Positions 1-7,854 of a stretch of 53,014 bases of DNA are shown here, piece after piece. Position 1 is the first letter of the stretch. Each line of letters starts with the position of its first letter. The DNA comes from a virus: IMG/VR virus record IMGVR_UViG_3300042914_003037, positions 1-53,014 of that record. One strand, written 5' to 3'. The notes under the pieces were generated by a model, which saw only the letters and a program-made list of their open reading frames with translations, was not told the DNA's origin and searched no databases. The position numbers were made by a program, and so were the translations under genes.

Positions 1-45
1 TTGATCACCAGTCGCATTATTTGCCTCTCGCCGTTCAAAATATTG

Positions 46-189
46 TCAAACGAGTTGATTGTTCAGGTACATTGGGTGATTGGGATAAACTTGACGAACC
101 ATCCAAACACGAGCCATCAGTTGGCCGAAAGTACCACGCAACGTCATTGGAGTATTCTTTCTGGTATGCGTCCAAGTGAGTGTATGCAT
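46..189 (-). CDS. hypothetical 47-aa protein
   Basis: Short reading frame starting MHTLTWTHTRK and ending NNQLV, too short for most gene callers. It is supported by context: a perfect TTGACA-N17-TATAAT promoter lies just upstream (221-249), followed by the leader shared by other early genes here and a GGAGCAG ribosome-binding site before the ATG. Basic, no recognisable domain. Function unknown. Confidence 0.5.
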   Translation of the reverse strand: MHTLTWTHTRKNTPMTLRGTFGQLMARVWMVRQVYPNHPMYLNNQLV

Positions 190-220
190 TTCGTCTGCTC
201 CGTTTTTCTAACTTGAATAC

Positions 221-249
221 ATTATACAATAAAAAGGATTTAATGTCAA
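221..249 (-). promoter_or_regulatory. sigma70-type promoter
   Basis: TTGACA, 17-nt spacer, TATAAT; followed by the recurring leader TGTATTCAAGTTAGAAA. Serves the small gene at 46-189. Confidence 0.85.
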
Positions 250-534
250 TCAGTAGGGTTGGCTCATACGGCAATCAAGAATGGCATACTTATTCTGAGG
301 GAACACATCATTCCACTTCTTTACATGAATGTAGTGAGTACCAGAGCGGCATTCTCCGGCTTTGACTCGCTGGAAGTAAAAGTCGTAGTCGCGAGGTTTG
401 GCTTCAAAGTACCAGCACAGAGCAAGATACTCTTGTGGAGTACACCATGCATGAACACCGTCAGCATAGAACTGAGTACACTTACGCAGTGCCTGCTCGG
501 TGATCTTCTTGATGCTCTTACGCTGCGGTGTCAT
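250..534 (-). CDS. hypothetical protein (94 aa)
   Basis: Starts MTPQRKSIKKITEQ with GAGGAG upstream. Basic N-terminus, then an aromatic-rich body (WCTPQEYLALCWYFEAK). Six bases downstream of the stop of 541-822, so probably cotranscribed. No family recognised. Confidence 0.65.
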   Translation of the reverse strand: MTPQRKSIKKITEQALRKCTQFYADGVHAWCTPQEYLALCWYFEAKPRDYDFYFQRVKAGECRSGTHYIHVKKWNDVFPQNKYAILDCRMSQPY

Positions 535-540
535 TACCGT

Positions 541-822
541 TTACTCCTCGTTTGAAACTTCCATAAACATCATAATTTCGTCAACTTCGGAAACAGAAAT
601 GCCAACTCTTGCAGCAATTTCCTCCATAGTGAGAAAACGTGCAAGGAGCAGCCGTTCGACTTGGCTGACTACATCTTGATCATCTATGTTGTTCTTTGAA
701 GTCTCGTTCACTTCTTGTTGAAGTTGTTCCTTCATCTTGGCACGAACATTGGTGCCGTCTTTCTTGTGATACGTGCTAGAGTTATGGGTATGATCATTGA
801 TCTTACGATAATTAGCCTTCAT
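541..822 (-). CDS. hypothetical protein with possible C-terminal HTH
   Basis: 93 aa. The C-terminal third (LTMEEIAARVGISVSEVDEI) has the spacing of a helix-turn-helix; the N-terminal half is polar and probably disordered. First gene after the promoter at 851-879, so a DNA-binding role is possible but unproven. Confidence 0.65.
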   Translation of the reverse strand: MKANYRKINDHTHNSSTYHKKDGTNVRAKMKEQLQQEVNETSKNNIDDQDVVSQVERLLLARFLTMEEIAARVGISVSEVDEIMMFMEVSNEE

Positions 823-850
823 TTTTGACTCCGTTCTCTAACTTGAATAC

Positions 851-879
851 AGTATATCACCGATCCGAATTATTGTCAA
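851..879 (-). promoter_or_regulatory. sigma70-type promoter
   Basis: TTGACA-N17-TATACT plus the shared TGTATTCAAGTTAGA leader, upstream of the gene at 541-822. Confidence 0.85.
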
Positions 880-883
880 ATTA

Positions 884-1090
884 TCATTTTTTGTCCGATT
901 TCAATAGCCAATTGCACTGGCGCAATTGTTCGATTTCGTTTGCTGCCTCTTCTAGTAGATCAGCGATACGGTCAGAAGTTCCTTCTTCGACACTTTTGCG
1001 GCCAGGAATTTGTCGTCTGATTTCGGCTCTTTTTCGTAGCCTAAACACCAAACTTTGTTGTTCTACTGGCAATTTGGATTCGTCACGCAT
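884..1090 (-). CDS. hypothetical protein (68 aa)
   Basis: Starts MRDESKLPVEQQ; chosen over an in-frame GTG three codons upstream because AAGGTGG is correctly spaced from this ATG. Charged, helical, with a heptad-like tail (IADLLEEAANEIEQLRQ), a pattern common in small phage early proteins. Function unknown. Confidence 0.6.
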   Translation of the reverse strand: MRDESKLPVEQQSLVFRLRKRAEIRRQIPGRKSVEEGTSDRIADLLEEAANEIEQLRQCNWLLKSDKK

Positions 1091-1147
1091 TATGTCCACC
1101 TTATTGCGGCCACCGTCTACGTATTTCCTTGTCTTTGTTCCAATATT

Positions 1148-1501
1148 TCATGATGCTGTATCTGAAGACTTTTTGTCTCTAAAATCTTCCACATCTTGTA
1201 TGGCTTGTTTGAGCGTATATGCGTAATTAAGTGCTTGTTGTTTTGTTAGAGCAATTTCTACCTCTTGTTCCAAATAACCTTTAGTTAACAATGTCCAAAT
1301 ATGACGGAAACGATTTACTCGCCATTTGCTTTGTACCTTAGTGTATATGGCAACAGTTATATCATGCTCGTCTGCTTCTACCCAAACATCATGATCATGA
1401 TCACTACCGCCGCAATGACAGGCTATCTTGTATACTTTTGAGTTACCCCAATCATTAGTTTTTAGTATACCTTCAGCAGGAGTTTGATAATTTATGTCCA
1501 T
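1148..1501 (-). CDS. hypothetical protein (117 aa)
   Basis: Begins MDINYQTPAEGILKTNDW. It contains CHCGGSDHDHDVWVEADEHD, a Cys/His/Asp-rich stretch that could bind metal. The start overlaps the upstream stop by 10 nt and has GAGGAACC upstream. This type of protein recurs in large phages but I know no function. Confidence 0.7.
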   Translation of the reverse strand: MDINYQTPAEGILKTNDWGNSKVYKIACHCGGSDHDHDVWVEADEHDITVAIYTKVQSKWRVNRFRHIWTLLTKGYLEQEVEIALTKQQALNYAYTLKQAIQDVEDFRDKKSSDTAS

Positions 1502-2352
1502 AAATGGTTCCTCACTTTAATTAGTCTGGTCATCATTTCTGTATCCTCATCTTCTTGCTGTTTTTCAATTTCACGACAAAGGTCAAGAATACGGCGTGTC
1601 TCTGCCTGTTCCTCTTCTGTTTCATCTTCACCGCCTAACATAGCAGTCCACTGTGTATCTTCGTCTTCATCTTTGAGTTTTTCACGACGACGGTCACACC
1701 AAGCAGTCCAACCACTTAGATCATGTGGATCCTTACGAGTAGGATAAACTTCTTTCCACCAAGTATAAAGTTCAAAAATTTCTTTTGCGGCCAAGGCCTG
1801 TCCAGTAAGAACTGCTTCGTGTTTTTTGTCGTCTTCTAACCATTCTTCGTTAGTTAAACTCATTGCCCACTTTAGATGGTCAATACCTGCTTCTGGGCAA
1901 CGCCAAGTGCGCCAGCGGAACCAGCCCCACGAATAAAATGGGGCGTTGTACTGTTCACGTGATTCTTTGCTCCAAGCAACGTTGCTCCAAGCAGTTTCTA
2001 CTTCCACAAACTCGACGAGTTCATTGAACAAACATGGAAGAAAGCGATTGCCAACATCGCACCACTTTCCTCTTGGAAGATTTTTTGGATGAGCGGTAAG
2101 AGCGTGAGTTTTTGTAACCCAACGATTATTGATGTAATACTTAACATCATAGATTTTATCTACGGGCCACCAAATAAAGTTTTGAACTTTATCGAGACCT
2201 TCTTCTGCGAGCCAGTAGCGAACAGGATTAGACTTCTTGGCAAGTTTGCGCCAATCGTTCCATCCCTTGCCAGTTTCGGCTTTAGGTTTAGCAGTTCCGC
2301 GGAGCCAATTAGCAAACTTACTGCAACTCCAATATCTTGATCTTTGAGCCAT
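1492..2352 (-). CDS. conserved phage hypothetical, Trp-rich (286 aa)
   Basis: Starts MAQRSRYWSCSKFANWL with AGAGGAATAAAC upstream. Very rich in Trp through the first 200 residues, then an acidic Glu-rich coiled tail (about residues 225-275). No catalytic motif recognised. It overlaps the downstream gene by 10 nt, so the two are translationally coupled. Confidence 0.75.
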   Translation of the reverse strand: MAQRSRYWSCSKFANWLRGTAKPKAETGKGWNDWRKLAKKSNPVRYWLAEEGLDKVQNFIWWPVDKIYDVKYYINNRWVTKTHALTAHPKNLPRGKWCDVGNRFLPCLFNELVEFVEVETAWSNVAWSKESREQYNAPFYSWGWFRWRTWRCPEAGIDHLKWAMSLTNEEWLEDDKKHEAVLTGQALAAKEIFELYTWWKEVYPTRKDPHDLSGWTAWCDRRREKLKDEDEDTQWTAMLGGEDETEEEQAETRRILDLCREIEKQQEDEDTEMMTRLIKVRNHLWT

Positions 2353-2354
2353 GT

Positions 2355-2621
2355 TTATTCCTCTATGTTTTCTATTAGTTTCGGGCTATAGTGTGAGTAT
2401 TTGATTAGAAATAGCGTTGCGTATTCGTTTTTCCAAAAAGTAAAGATTGCATGTGAGAACATTTTTTCTCGAAGTTCGTCACCGTTTTCAAGATCATAAT
2501 ACGCAGGATAATAATCAAAGTTGTAATCTACATCCTTAATGAAGTTGTCTTTTTTAAGTTGATTGACAATCTCAGAGATTTTTGGTCCCTTTGCATTTAA
2601 TCTTATCTTAATCATAACCAT
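2355..2621 (-). CDS. hypothetical protein (88 aa)
   Basis: Begins MVMIKIRLNAKGPKISEIV. Mixed alpha/beta, aromatic C-terminal half. It overlaps the upstream gene by 10 nt and ends 2 nt before the next start, so it belongs to a tight operon. No domain recognised. Confidence 0.6.
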   Translation of the reverse strand: MVMIKIRLNAKGPKISEIVNQLKKDNFIKDVDYNFDYYPAYYDLENGDELREKMFSHAIFTFWKNEYATLFLIKYSHYSPKLIENIEE

Positions 2622-2944
2622 ACGAGTGAAAAACTTGATGCTGCTTTGTCAGACAAATACAATCTTAAATCTTCATCGCTACGTTCCCATGACCAGTCTC
2701 TATTGCAATGCTTTCCATAATCCTGATTTGATGATCTATTGTAAAACCAAATCTCACAACTTGATCCAAATTGTTCCCAGAGCCAAAGTCTTGCCTCACA
2801 AAACATCATTTCTCTTGAGACTGCATCATCTGACACTTTATAGTCATAAACTGAAACAATTTTGACATGGTGAGTAAAAACTTCGTTACCTCTATGTCTT
2901 TTGTCTAATTTTACAAGTTTGTATTGGAATTTACTAATAATCAT
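2612..2944 (-). CDS. hypothetical protein (110 aa)
   Basis: Starts MIISKFQYKLVKLDKRHRG. Rich in aromatic residues and cysteines. Overlaps its downstream neighbour. No known family. Confidence 0.55.
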   Translation of the reverse strand: MIISKFQYKLVKLDKRHRGNEVFTHHVKIVSVYDYKVSDDAVSREMMFCEARLWLWEQFGSSCEIWFYNRSSNQDYGKHCNRDWSWERSDEDLRLYLSDKAASSFSLVWL

Positions 2945-2953
2945 TCTGTTAAT

Positions 2954-3172
2954 CTACTTCCAATGCAAACTAAATGCGGTGGAATCTACAACATCAGAGA
3001 ATTCAAATGTGTATGTATTATAAAGTTGTTCGTTATTATTTGCAATAAATTCGGATGAAGCAAAATTAGAAATGTGCCAGTCTCCGCGACAACTATTTCT
3101 GCACCATGTCATTACTTTTTCTAATTGGCCAAATTGAACAATTATGCTAATTTTGACTTGAGCCTCGCTCAA
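2954..3172 (-). CDS. hypothetical protein (72 aa)
   Basis: Probable TTG start (MSEAQVKISIIVQFG) inside the 3' end of the dCMP deaminase gene, with GGAGTAGAGA upstream. Start is uncertain. No domain recognised. Confidence 0.45.
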   Translation of the reverse strand: MSEAQVKISIIVQFGQLEKVMTWCRNSCRGDWHISNFASSEFIANNNEQLYNTYTFEFSDVVDSTAFSLHWK

Positions 3173-3671
3173 TCTCTACTCCGCATTTTTTAAGAAACTC
3201 TACGCCGTCATCATTTTTATAGTCTTCTCTATAAAATACTCGACGAATGCCAGACTGAAAAATTAGTTTAGCACAGTCGATACATGGCCCGTGAGTTACG
3301 AACAAATCAGCGCCATTTCCACTATTGGAAGACTTAGCTAATTTTGCAATTGCATTTGATTCTGAGTGCAATACCTCAGGTTTAGTTTTTAGTCGATAAC
3401 GGCCTTGCATTTCGTTGCCGTAGGCATCTTTATACGTGCCTTCGTATGGCCAGCCTTCTTCAATTTCTTCCAGACTAAGCCAACCGCCGGCGCTGCACCA
3501 TTCAACATCTTCGCAGTTGTTATCCCATCCAGAGGGCATACCGTTGTATCCATAACTGATAACGGTATCATCTTTGACTATTACAGACCCTACTTTTAGT
3601 CTACGAGCATGACTTAGTTGTGCTACTCTGAGTGCAAAATCCATGTAAAGATCAATAAACTTTTGCTTCAT
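3147..3671 (-). CDS. dCMP deaminase
   Basis: Cytidine/deoxycytidylate deaminase of 174 aa, expected to convert dCMP to dUMP for dTTP synthesis. Zinc-site motifs are present: HSESNAIAKLA (HxE) and GPCIDCAK (PCxxC). Length matches T4-type deaminases, with an insert between the N-terminal strand region and the HxE motif (about residues 60-95). The start overlaps the previous stop (ATGA). With the nrd genes near 42-48 kb it forms a phage nucleotide-supply set. Confidence 0.92.
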   Translation of the reverse strand: MKQKFIDLYMDFALRVAQLSHARRLKVGSVIVKDDTVISYGYNGMPSGWDNNCEDVEWCSAGGWLSLEEIEEGWPYEGTYKDAYGNEMQGRYRLKTKPEVLHSESNAIAKLAKSSNSGNGADLFVTHGPCIDCAKLIFQSGIRRVFYREDYKNDDGVEFLKKCGVEIERGSSQN

Positions 3672-3901
3672 ATAATGTAATTATCGCGAATCCAGCGTTC
3701 GATAATTTTTTTGTCCTTCATAAAATAAATCACGCCTCGAATGTCGAATTTTTCGCAGAATGCCTGTCCGTATGTTTTACCCGCAAGCGCATACATGATA
3801 TATTCTTTATCGAATGTCTCTAATTCTTCTTTGGATATCTTTTTGTTTTCTTCTACTGAGAGTTGTCCCCAGTAGTGTTCCCAGTAATTTTTATTATACA
3901 T
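3668..3901 (-). CDS. hypothetical protein (77 aa)
   Basis: Starts MYNKNYWEHYWGQLSVEENK; start and upstream stop overlap as TGATG. The C-terminus overlaps the deaminase start. Acidic/aromatic; no domain recognised. Confidence 0.6.
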   Translation of the reverse strand: MYNKNYWEHYWGQLSVEENKKISKEELETFDKEYIMYALAGKTYGQAFCEKFDIRGVIYFMKDKKIIERWIRDNYII

Positions 3902-4275
3902 CAATCAATTCCGTGGTTATTATCGACATTGGCGACTCTACCATCAACAAAACAATAAACCTGCTTGTCATTTGCATGCACGAAGCAGCCAACAAAATCT
4001 TTAATTGTTTCGTTGAATCGCAAAGCCGCATCTTCAAGTGTTGAGCCTTGACACACGAAAGTATTGTCTGTTTCGTGATAGAAATAGTGACACTGATTTA
4101 TAATCTCGTGCTTAAGCATTATGCCATCTCTATGTACGGTTTCTTTATCGTCATCTGCTAATGGTGATGTATTTTTAGAAAGATTAGACGCGAATCGCTG
4201 TTCAAGTTTGCTCTGAACATAACCTATAAGCCAAATGCCACCGCCCAAAATTACACCAATTAGAATATCAAGCAT
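3901..4275 (-). CDS. putative membrane-anchored protein
   Basis: About 124 aa. The N-terminal hydrophobic helix (LDILIGVILGGGIWLIGYV) is followed by a polar domain, so it is likely a type II anchored protein. No ribosome-binding site is evident and the exact start (4275 or 4287) is uncertain. Lies just after a strong hairpin at 4291-4316. Confidence 0.6.
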   Translation of the reverse strand: MLDILIGVILGGGIWLIGYVQSKLEQRFASNLSKNTSPLADDDKETVHRDGIMLKHEIINQCHYFYHETDNTFVCQGSTLEDAALRFNETIKDFVGCFVHANDKQVYCFVDGRVANVDNNHGID

Positions 4276-4290
4276 ATATTTTATCAAATG

Positions 4291-4316
4291 ATTATGGACG
4301 ACCGAAGTCGTCCATA
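4291..4316 (-). terminator. UUCG-capped hairpin, terminator-like
   Basis: Stem TTATGGACGAC / GTCGTCCATAA closed by C(TTCG)G, between the HTH gene and the next gene. There is no good U-tract, so it may be a weak terminator or an mRNA-stabilising hairpin. Confidence 0.5.
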
Positions 4317-4338
4317 ATTGTTAAACATCAACCAAAAA

Positions 4339-4605
4339 TTACTCGTCTGAGTTTGCCAAAGCACGATAGCCGGCGGCAACTACTGCACGACTTGGAGTTC
4401 CAAGACGATATTTGAAAGTTTCGCGACCACTGCTATTGACATGACGATTGCTATAGACTGCATAGCCGCCACGAAGACGCAAATCGCTTACGGTTGCGGT
4501 TGGGTTTGCGATTCCAAATCGCGAAGCAATTTGCTTGACAGTTAGTTGTTCGCCACTCTTCAATGCTTCTATTAGACGCTTAGATTTAGTTTGTGTAGTA
4601 TTCAT
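4339..4605 (-). CDS. HTH DNA-binding protein
   Basis: 88 aa, winged-HTH-like: LTVKQIASRFGIANPTATVSDLRLRG reads as recognition helix plus wing. AAAGGAAAAG precedes the ATG. Its promoter (4648-4676) carries a perfect palindrome in the spacer, which suggests autoregulation (inference). Confidence 0.7.
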   Translation of the reverse strand: MNTTQTKSKRLIEALKSGEQLTVKQIASRFGIANPTATVSDLRLRGGYAVYSNRHVNSSGRETFKYRLGTPSRAVVAAGYRALANSDE

Positions 4606-4647
4606 ACTTTTCCTTTATTGTTATCGCTGTTTTGATAGCGTGAATGT

Positions 4648-4676
4648 ATTATGACATTGCATTGCTGCAATGTCAA
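4648..4676 (-). promoter_or_regulatory. promoter with palindromic operator
   Basis: TTGACA-N17-CATAAT. The spacer holds a perfect inverted repeat, GACATTGCA-N4-TGCAATGTC (4653-4674), touching both -35 and -10: a typical repressor-site geometry. Confidence 0.75.
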
Positions 4677-4686
4677 TACTAATTGG

Positions 4687-5544
4687 TTAAACGATGATTG
4701 TTTTGGCAAAGTAAGGTTCTTCTTCTTGAAGGCCTCTTTCGAAGCCAACATACCCGCGAGGGTTGCAAACCACTCTGCAATCACCAATTTTATAGTCAAA
4801 ATCGGTATGAACATGACCGTGCATCCACAATTTGATTTGTGGGCGATCCAAAATGAATTCACTGAGATCGCTATGATATGCACCATTCATGATTCGATCA
4901 TGTCTATATTGCTCGTGAATGCTCATGCTCGACGGAGCCATGTGACTAACAACGACCACGGTTGAATCAATCTGCTGATCAATTACTTGCTTGAAATATT
5001 CAAGAGTTTGACGATGTCGTCCAAGAGTGTGAGCCGGACGAAGTTTTACATAACCCAACCCATCATGTCTGATAGTGTTGTAATCGTTAGACGCATTAGT
5101 AACCCCGTGAAAAGTCAGTGGATCGCCACGATTCAAATCAGTCCAAAGAGTTCCGCCCACAAAAGTGATATCTTCGATAGTTAGCGTATCTTGCTCCAAG
5201 AAATGAACATTCGGATAAACCGAGCATTCGTTTCTCATAATGTCGATGGTTTGATTCCACTTGCCGTGATAAAACTCGTGATTTCCGGCCACGATCACGA
5301 CCTGTGGGAATTGAAAACTGACTCGATCAAGAAAGTTGCGATAGGATTGAGCCTTTCGCTGACGACTTCCAAGAGTTTTCAGTAGTTCGGCAGCATAGGG
5401 AACGTGAGGCTTTGGGTGATCATGAAGATCAGCCGAAATCATGATGTCTCCAGCCAGCACCAAAATATCGCAGTCGTCATGATTTTGCAGATTGATATCT
5501 GCAAATTCCAGATGAAGATCGGATGCTAATGCAATTTTGGTCAT
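4687..5544 (-). CDS. calcineurin-like metallophosphoesterase
   Basis: 285 aa with the full set of metallophosphoesterase motifs: SDLHLEF, LAGDIM, GNHEFYHG, SHMAPS and MHGHVH. Binds two metal ions in known families. The substrate could be nucleotides, nucleic-acid ends or phosphoproteins and cannot be told from sequence. Close to the SWIM-domain gene downstream. Confidence 0.88.
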   Translation of the reverse strand: MTKIALASDLHLEFADINLQNHDDCDILVLAGDIMISADLHDHPKPHVPYAAELLKTLGSRQRKAQSYRNFLDRVSFQFPQVVIVAGNHEFYHGKWNQTIDIMRNECSVYPNVHFLEQDTLTIEDITFVGGTLWTDLNRGDPLTFHGVTNASNDYNTIRHDGLGYVKLRPAHTLGRHRQTLEYFKQVIDQQIDSTVVVVSHMAPSSMSIHEQYRHDRIMNGAYHSDLSEFILDRPQIKLWMHGHVHTDFDYKIGDCRVVCNPRGYVGFERGLQEEEPYFAKTIIV

Positions 5545-5548
5545 GATT

Positions 5549-5914
5549 TCAACTATGCTCTTTTATGTGCTTGCAAGTGTTTCTAAAAGTAAAGCCTGGG
5601 CAAGAACAAGTGATTCGTCCACCAGAACTTTTTACAATTGTATAAACCTTGCCGTTACTTCCTGCTACTTGAATACCGGCCATTTTTTGCTCGGTTGGCT
5701 GGAAGTAAAGTTCGTCAGATTCGGCAGAACGATTGATTTCCTTGAACTTTCGACCACGAGTGTCGATAGACATTGGACTACTAAACTTTATCAGTTTAGT
5801 AGTTCCTGCTTTGATGTATCCAACAGCACGAGTTTTGCTGTCGTTCATATAGTAGATATGATTTGGAACAGCAAAACTGGTATTCCACTCAGTTATTTCT
5901 TGATAGAACTTCAT
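5549..5914 (-). CDS. SWIM-type zinc-finger protein
   Basis: 121 aa. The C-terminus ITCSCPGFTFRNTCKHIKEH fits the SWIM pattern CxCx(n)CxH, a nucleic-acid or protein-binding zinc site. The start MKFYQEITEW is chosen because the promoter at 5924-5952 lies only about 10 nt upstream, so the mRNA would be leaderless or nearly so; a longer frame reaching 6037 would run through that promoter. Confidence 0.75.
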   Translation of the reverse strand: MKFYQEITEWNTSFAVPNHIYYMNDSKTRAVGYIKAGTTKLIKFSSPMSIDTRGRKFKEINRSAESDELYFQPTEQKMAGIQVAGSNGKVYTIVKSSGGRITCSCPGFTFRNTCKHIKEHS

Positions 5915-5923
5915 AGTAAAACA

Positions 5924-5952
5924 AGTATAACAGAGTTTGCAATTATTGTCAA
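5924..5952 (-). promoter_or_regulatory. promoter giving a near-leaderless mRNA
   Basis: TTGACA-N17-TATACT with the ATG of the SWIM gene about 10 nt beyond the -10 box and no Shine-Dalgarno sequence between. Confidence 0.7.
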
Positions 5953-6314
5953 GTTTCGTCTTCGTTGTCGTCCCGCATCGTATCGTAAACGATTTTTGGA
6001 CGAATAGGCTTCTTGATGCCCAAAGCCTTGCGTTCATCAGGCGAAAGACGCTGATACGCCCGAGACTTAATCAAGTAAGTTTCCCACATTTTCTTCCGAT
6101 TTTCGGCCGCGGCTTCTGACTCTTTGATAATTCCGCCCCACCACTTTCGAATGCGATCATCGCGTAGCAACAGAAAGTCTGCCCGCCCACAGATAAACAA
6201 TTCCATCATGATTATGATCGATCTGGTTTCGGCCATCGAGGACGCTTTGCCGGCGAGGTGATTGATTTCGAAAACGACTTCTTTTGACAATTCATCAATG
6301 TTGCTCATATTCAT
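5949..6314 (-). CDS. hypothetical protein, paralogue of 6314-6658
   Basis: 121 aa, helical and charged. The C-terminal segment AYQRLSPDERKALGIKKP matches AYAKLTEEERIAFGLIKK in the next gene, so the two look like diverged duplicates. The start overlaps the preceding stop by one base. Function unknown. Confidence 0.65.
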   Translation of the reverse strand: MNMSNIDELSKEVVFEINHLAGKASSMAETRSIIIMMELFICGRADFLLLRDDRIRKWWGGIIKESEAAAENRKKMWETYLIKSRAYQRLSPDERKALGIKKPIRPKIVYDTMRDDNEDET

Positions 6315-6658
6315 TACCTCTTGCTATTAGAGACTTGTTTCTTGATCAAACCGAATGCAATACGCTCTTCTTCGGTAAGTTTGGCGTATGCTTTCTTTTT
6401 GAGTGCTTCTGTTTCTTTGGCTTTAAGTTCTCGTTTCAGTTGTGCGAGTCGCTCTTTTCGATCTTCCTCTTTGTGAACTTTCCACCAGTCACTCACTTCT
6501 GAGTCAGACAGAACGGATTTAAGTGCCGTTGGAGATTTTTCCAGTTCATACATAGCCTTACACGCAATTCGTGCAAGGCTATCAACCTTTTTTTTCAGAA
6601 GAAAAACGGTCGATTGATTTGGGTAATAATCGTCAGACCCGTAGTCTCGACAAGGCAT
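6314..6658 (-). CDS. hypothetical protein (114 aa)
   Basis: Starts MPCRDYGSDDYYPNQS, a start seen in other phage hypotheticals; long charged helix at 75-105. Paralogous C-terminus with the previous entry. First gene after the promoter at 6687-6715. Confidence 0.7.
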   Translation of the reverse strand: MPCRDYGSDDYYPNQSTVFLLKKKVDSLARIACKAMYELEKSPTALKSVLSDSEVSDWWKVHKEEDRKERLAQLKRELKAKETEALKKKAYAKLTEEERIAFGLIKKQVSNSKR

Positions 6659-6686
6659 ACAAACTCCTATCTATTTTAATAGAGAT

Positions 6687-6715
6687 ATTATAGTATAATT
6701 TTGTTTTTATGTCAA
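6687..6715 (-). promoter_or_regulatory. sigma70-type promoter
   Basis: TTGACA-N17-TATAAT upstream of the gene at 6314-6658. Confidence 0.85.
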
Positions 6716-6719
6716 GAAA

Positions 6720-7046
6720 TTAAATTCTTCTGGCAATCACTCTGAATCGTCTCATTTCTGGAGTAACAGCAACGCGAGGATCGACCAAAATCAAACGAAA
6801 TCTTCTAAGGTCTTCATGTTGACGAAAGATATCAATCAATCGTATTTCTGCTGCCATTTTGTCTGGAAGTGGTCTTGGGCAATCTATCATTATTGCATTA
6901 TCCCCAATATACACTGTGGAATCTGGACCAAAAAATAGTGTGGCTTTTTGTCTAATAAAAGACACATATTCCTGCTTCAATGAGTTTGAAGCTTCGTTCA
7001 AATGAAGAGTTCGAATTAAGGTTTGTGCTATTTCTGAGATACGCAT
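6720..7046 (-). CDS. hypothetical protein, paralogue of 30413-30799
   Basis: Starts MRISEIAQTLIRTLHL. An upstream GTG at 7094 is rejected because the -10 element of the promoter at 7085-7113 overlaps it. The C-terminus (LVDPRVAVTPEMRRFRVIARRI) resembles LVDSQTKLTDELRRFRIISRQI in the gene at 30413, so these are paralogues. A CATAAATA late-type box lies 4-5 nt before the ATG. Confidence 0.65.
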   Translation of the reverse strand: MRISEIAQTLIRTLHLNEASNSLKQEYVSFIRQKATLFFGPDSTVYIGDNAIMIDCPRPLPDKMAAEIRLIDIFRQHEDLRRFRLILVDPRVAVTPEMRRFRVIARRI

Positions 7047-7084
7047 ATAGTATTTATGCAACTCTATAAAAATATTTATATCGT

Positions 7085-7113
7085 AATTTAACACATTATT
7101 TGTTTTATGTCAA
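7085..7113 (-). promoter_or_regulatory. sigma70-like promoter
   Basis: TTGACA-N17-TAAATT upstream of the gene at 6720-7046. Confidence 0.6.
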
Positions 7114-7854
7114 GTCTGCTATATCGTAAATCCAACTCTCAAACACGTACTCATCTGCATACTCAAATGTCATATAGAAGTATCCATTCAGACCCCATTC
7201 GGGTCCAAAACTATTTTGGACCAAAAACGACTTTTTGTCCAAATCATAACCAACAATTAGCAGTGCGTGACCGCCCATTGGATTATCGTTATAGTCTCTG
7301 ACGGATAGCATGTAATTGTTTTTATCCAAATACATAAATGACTCAAAGATGTCAATTCCAATTATCACTGGATATCCAGAATTTAGTGCGTCTATTATGT
7401 TGTTCTGTCCAAGAACCAAGTAATAAGTTGGTATCTTGCGTTGTAGGGCCTCTGCATAAGCCTCTTCACTTGGTTTTACTGTGAATTTTTCTATATCGTA
7501 TGGCCACAATTCTTCTTTGCATACTCCGTAAGTTTTTAATCCTTTAAGTCCGTTCTTTATTGTTGCACCAATATCTACATCAACAGTATTGTCAAATGTT
7601 CTGGAATTGTAATACACAAACATTTCGCTCAATTCAATGAACTTAGTTGGATATTTTTTCATGGTCATCAATTCGTATGCGGCAGTAAGTGCTTGACCAG
7701 TGCAACTACCAAGAGAACTTTGGTCTTCTACGAGAGAATTGGCTTCTCTTAAATCCACGAAAGAACTTAGTGTTTGGTTCTTTGGTTTATATATGTAGTC
7801 GCGATAGTCTTCTTTGCTGCCGCAATATCTTATGAATTTTATATTCTCCACCAT
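7105..7854 (-). CDS. C1 (papain-like) cysteine peptidase
   Basis: 249 aa. Papain-fold signatures: DQSSLGSCTGQALTAA (oxyanion Gln and catalytic Cys), GGHALLIVGYD (His) and VQNSFGPEWGLNGYFYM (Asn). No signal peptide or propeptide is visible, so it acts in the cell or within the virion. It sits in a block of virion-like genes, so a role in processing or in degrading host surface protein is possible (inference). Start overlaps the fibre-like gene upstream by 16 nt. Confidence 0.85.
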   Translation of the reverse strand: MVENIKFIRYCGSKEDYRDYIYKPKNQTLSSFVDLREANSLVEDQSSLGSCTGQALTAAYELMTMKKYPTKFIELSEMFVYYNSRTFDNTVDVDIGATIKNGLKGLKTYGVCKEELWPYDIEKFTVKPSEEAYAEALQRKIPTYYLVLGQNNIIDALNSGYPVIIGIDIFESFMYLDKNNYMLSVRDYNDNPMGGHALLIVGYDLDKKSFLVQNSFGPEWGLNGYFYMTFEYADEYVFESWIYDIADLT

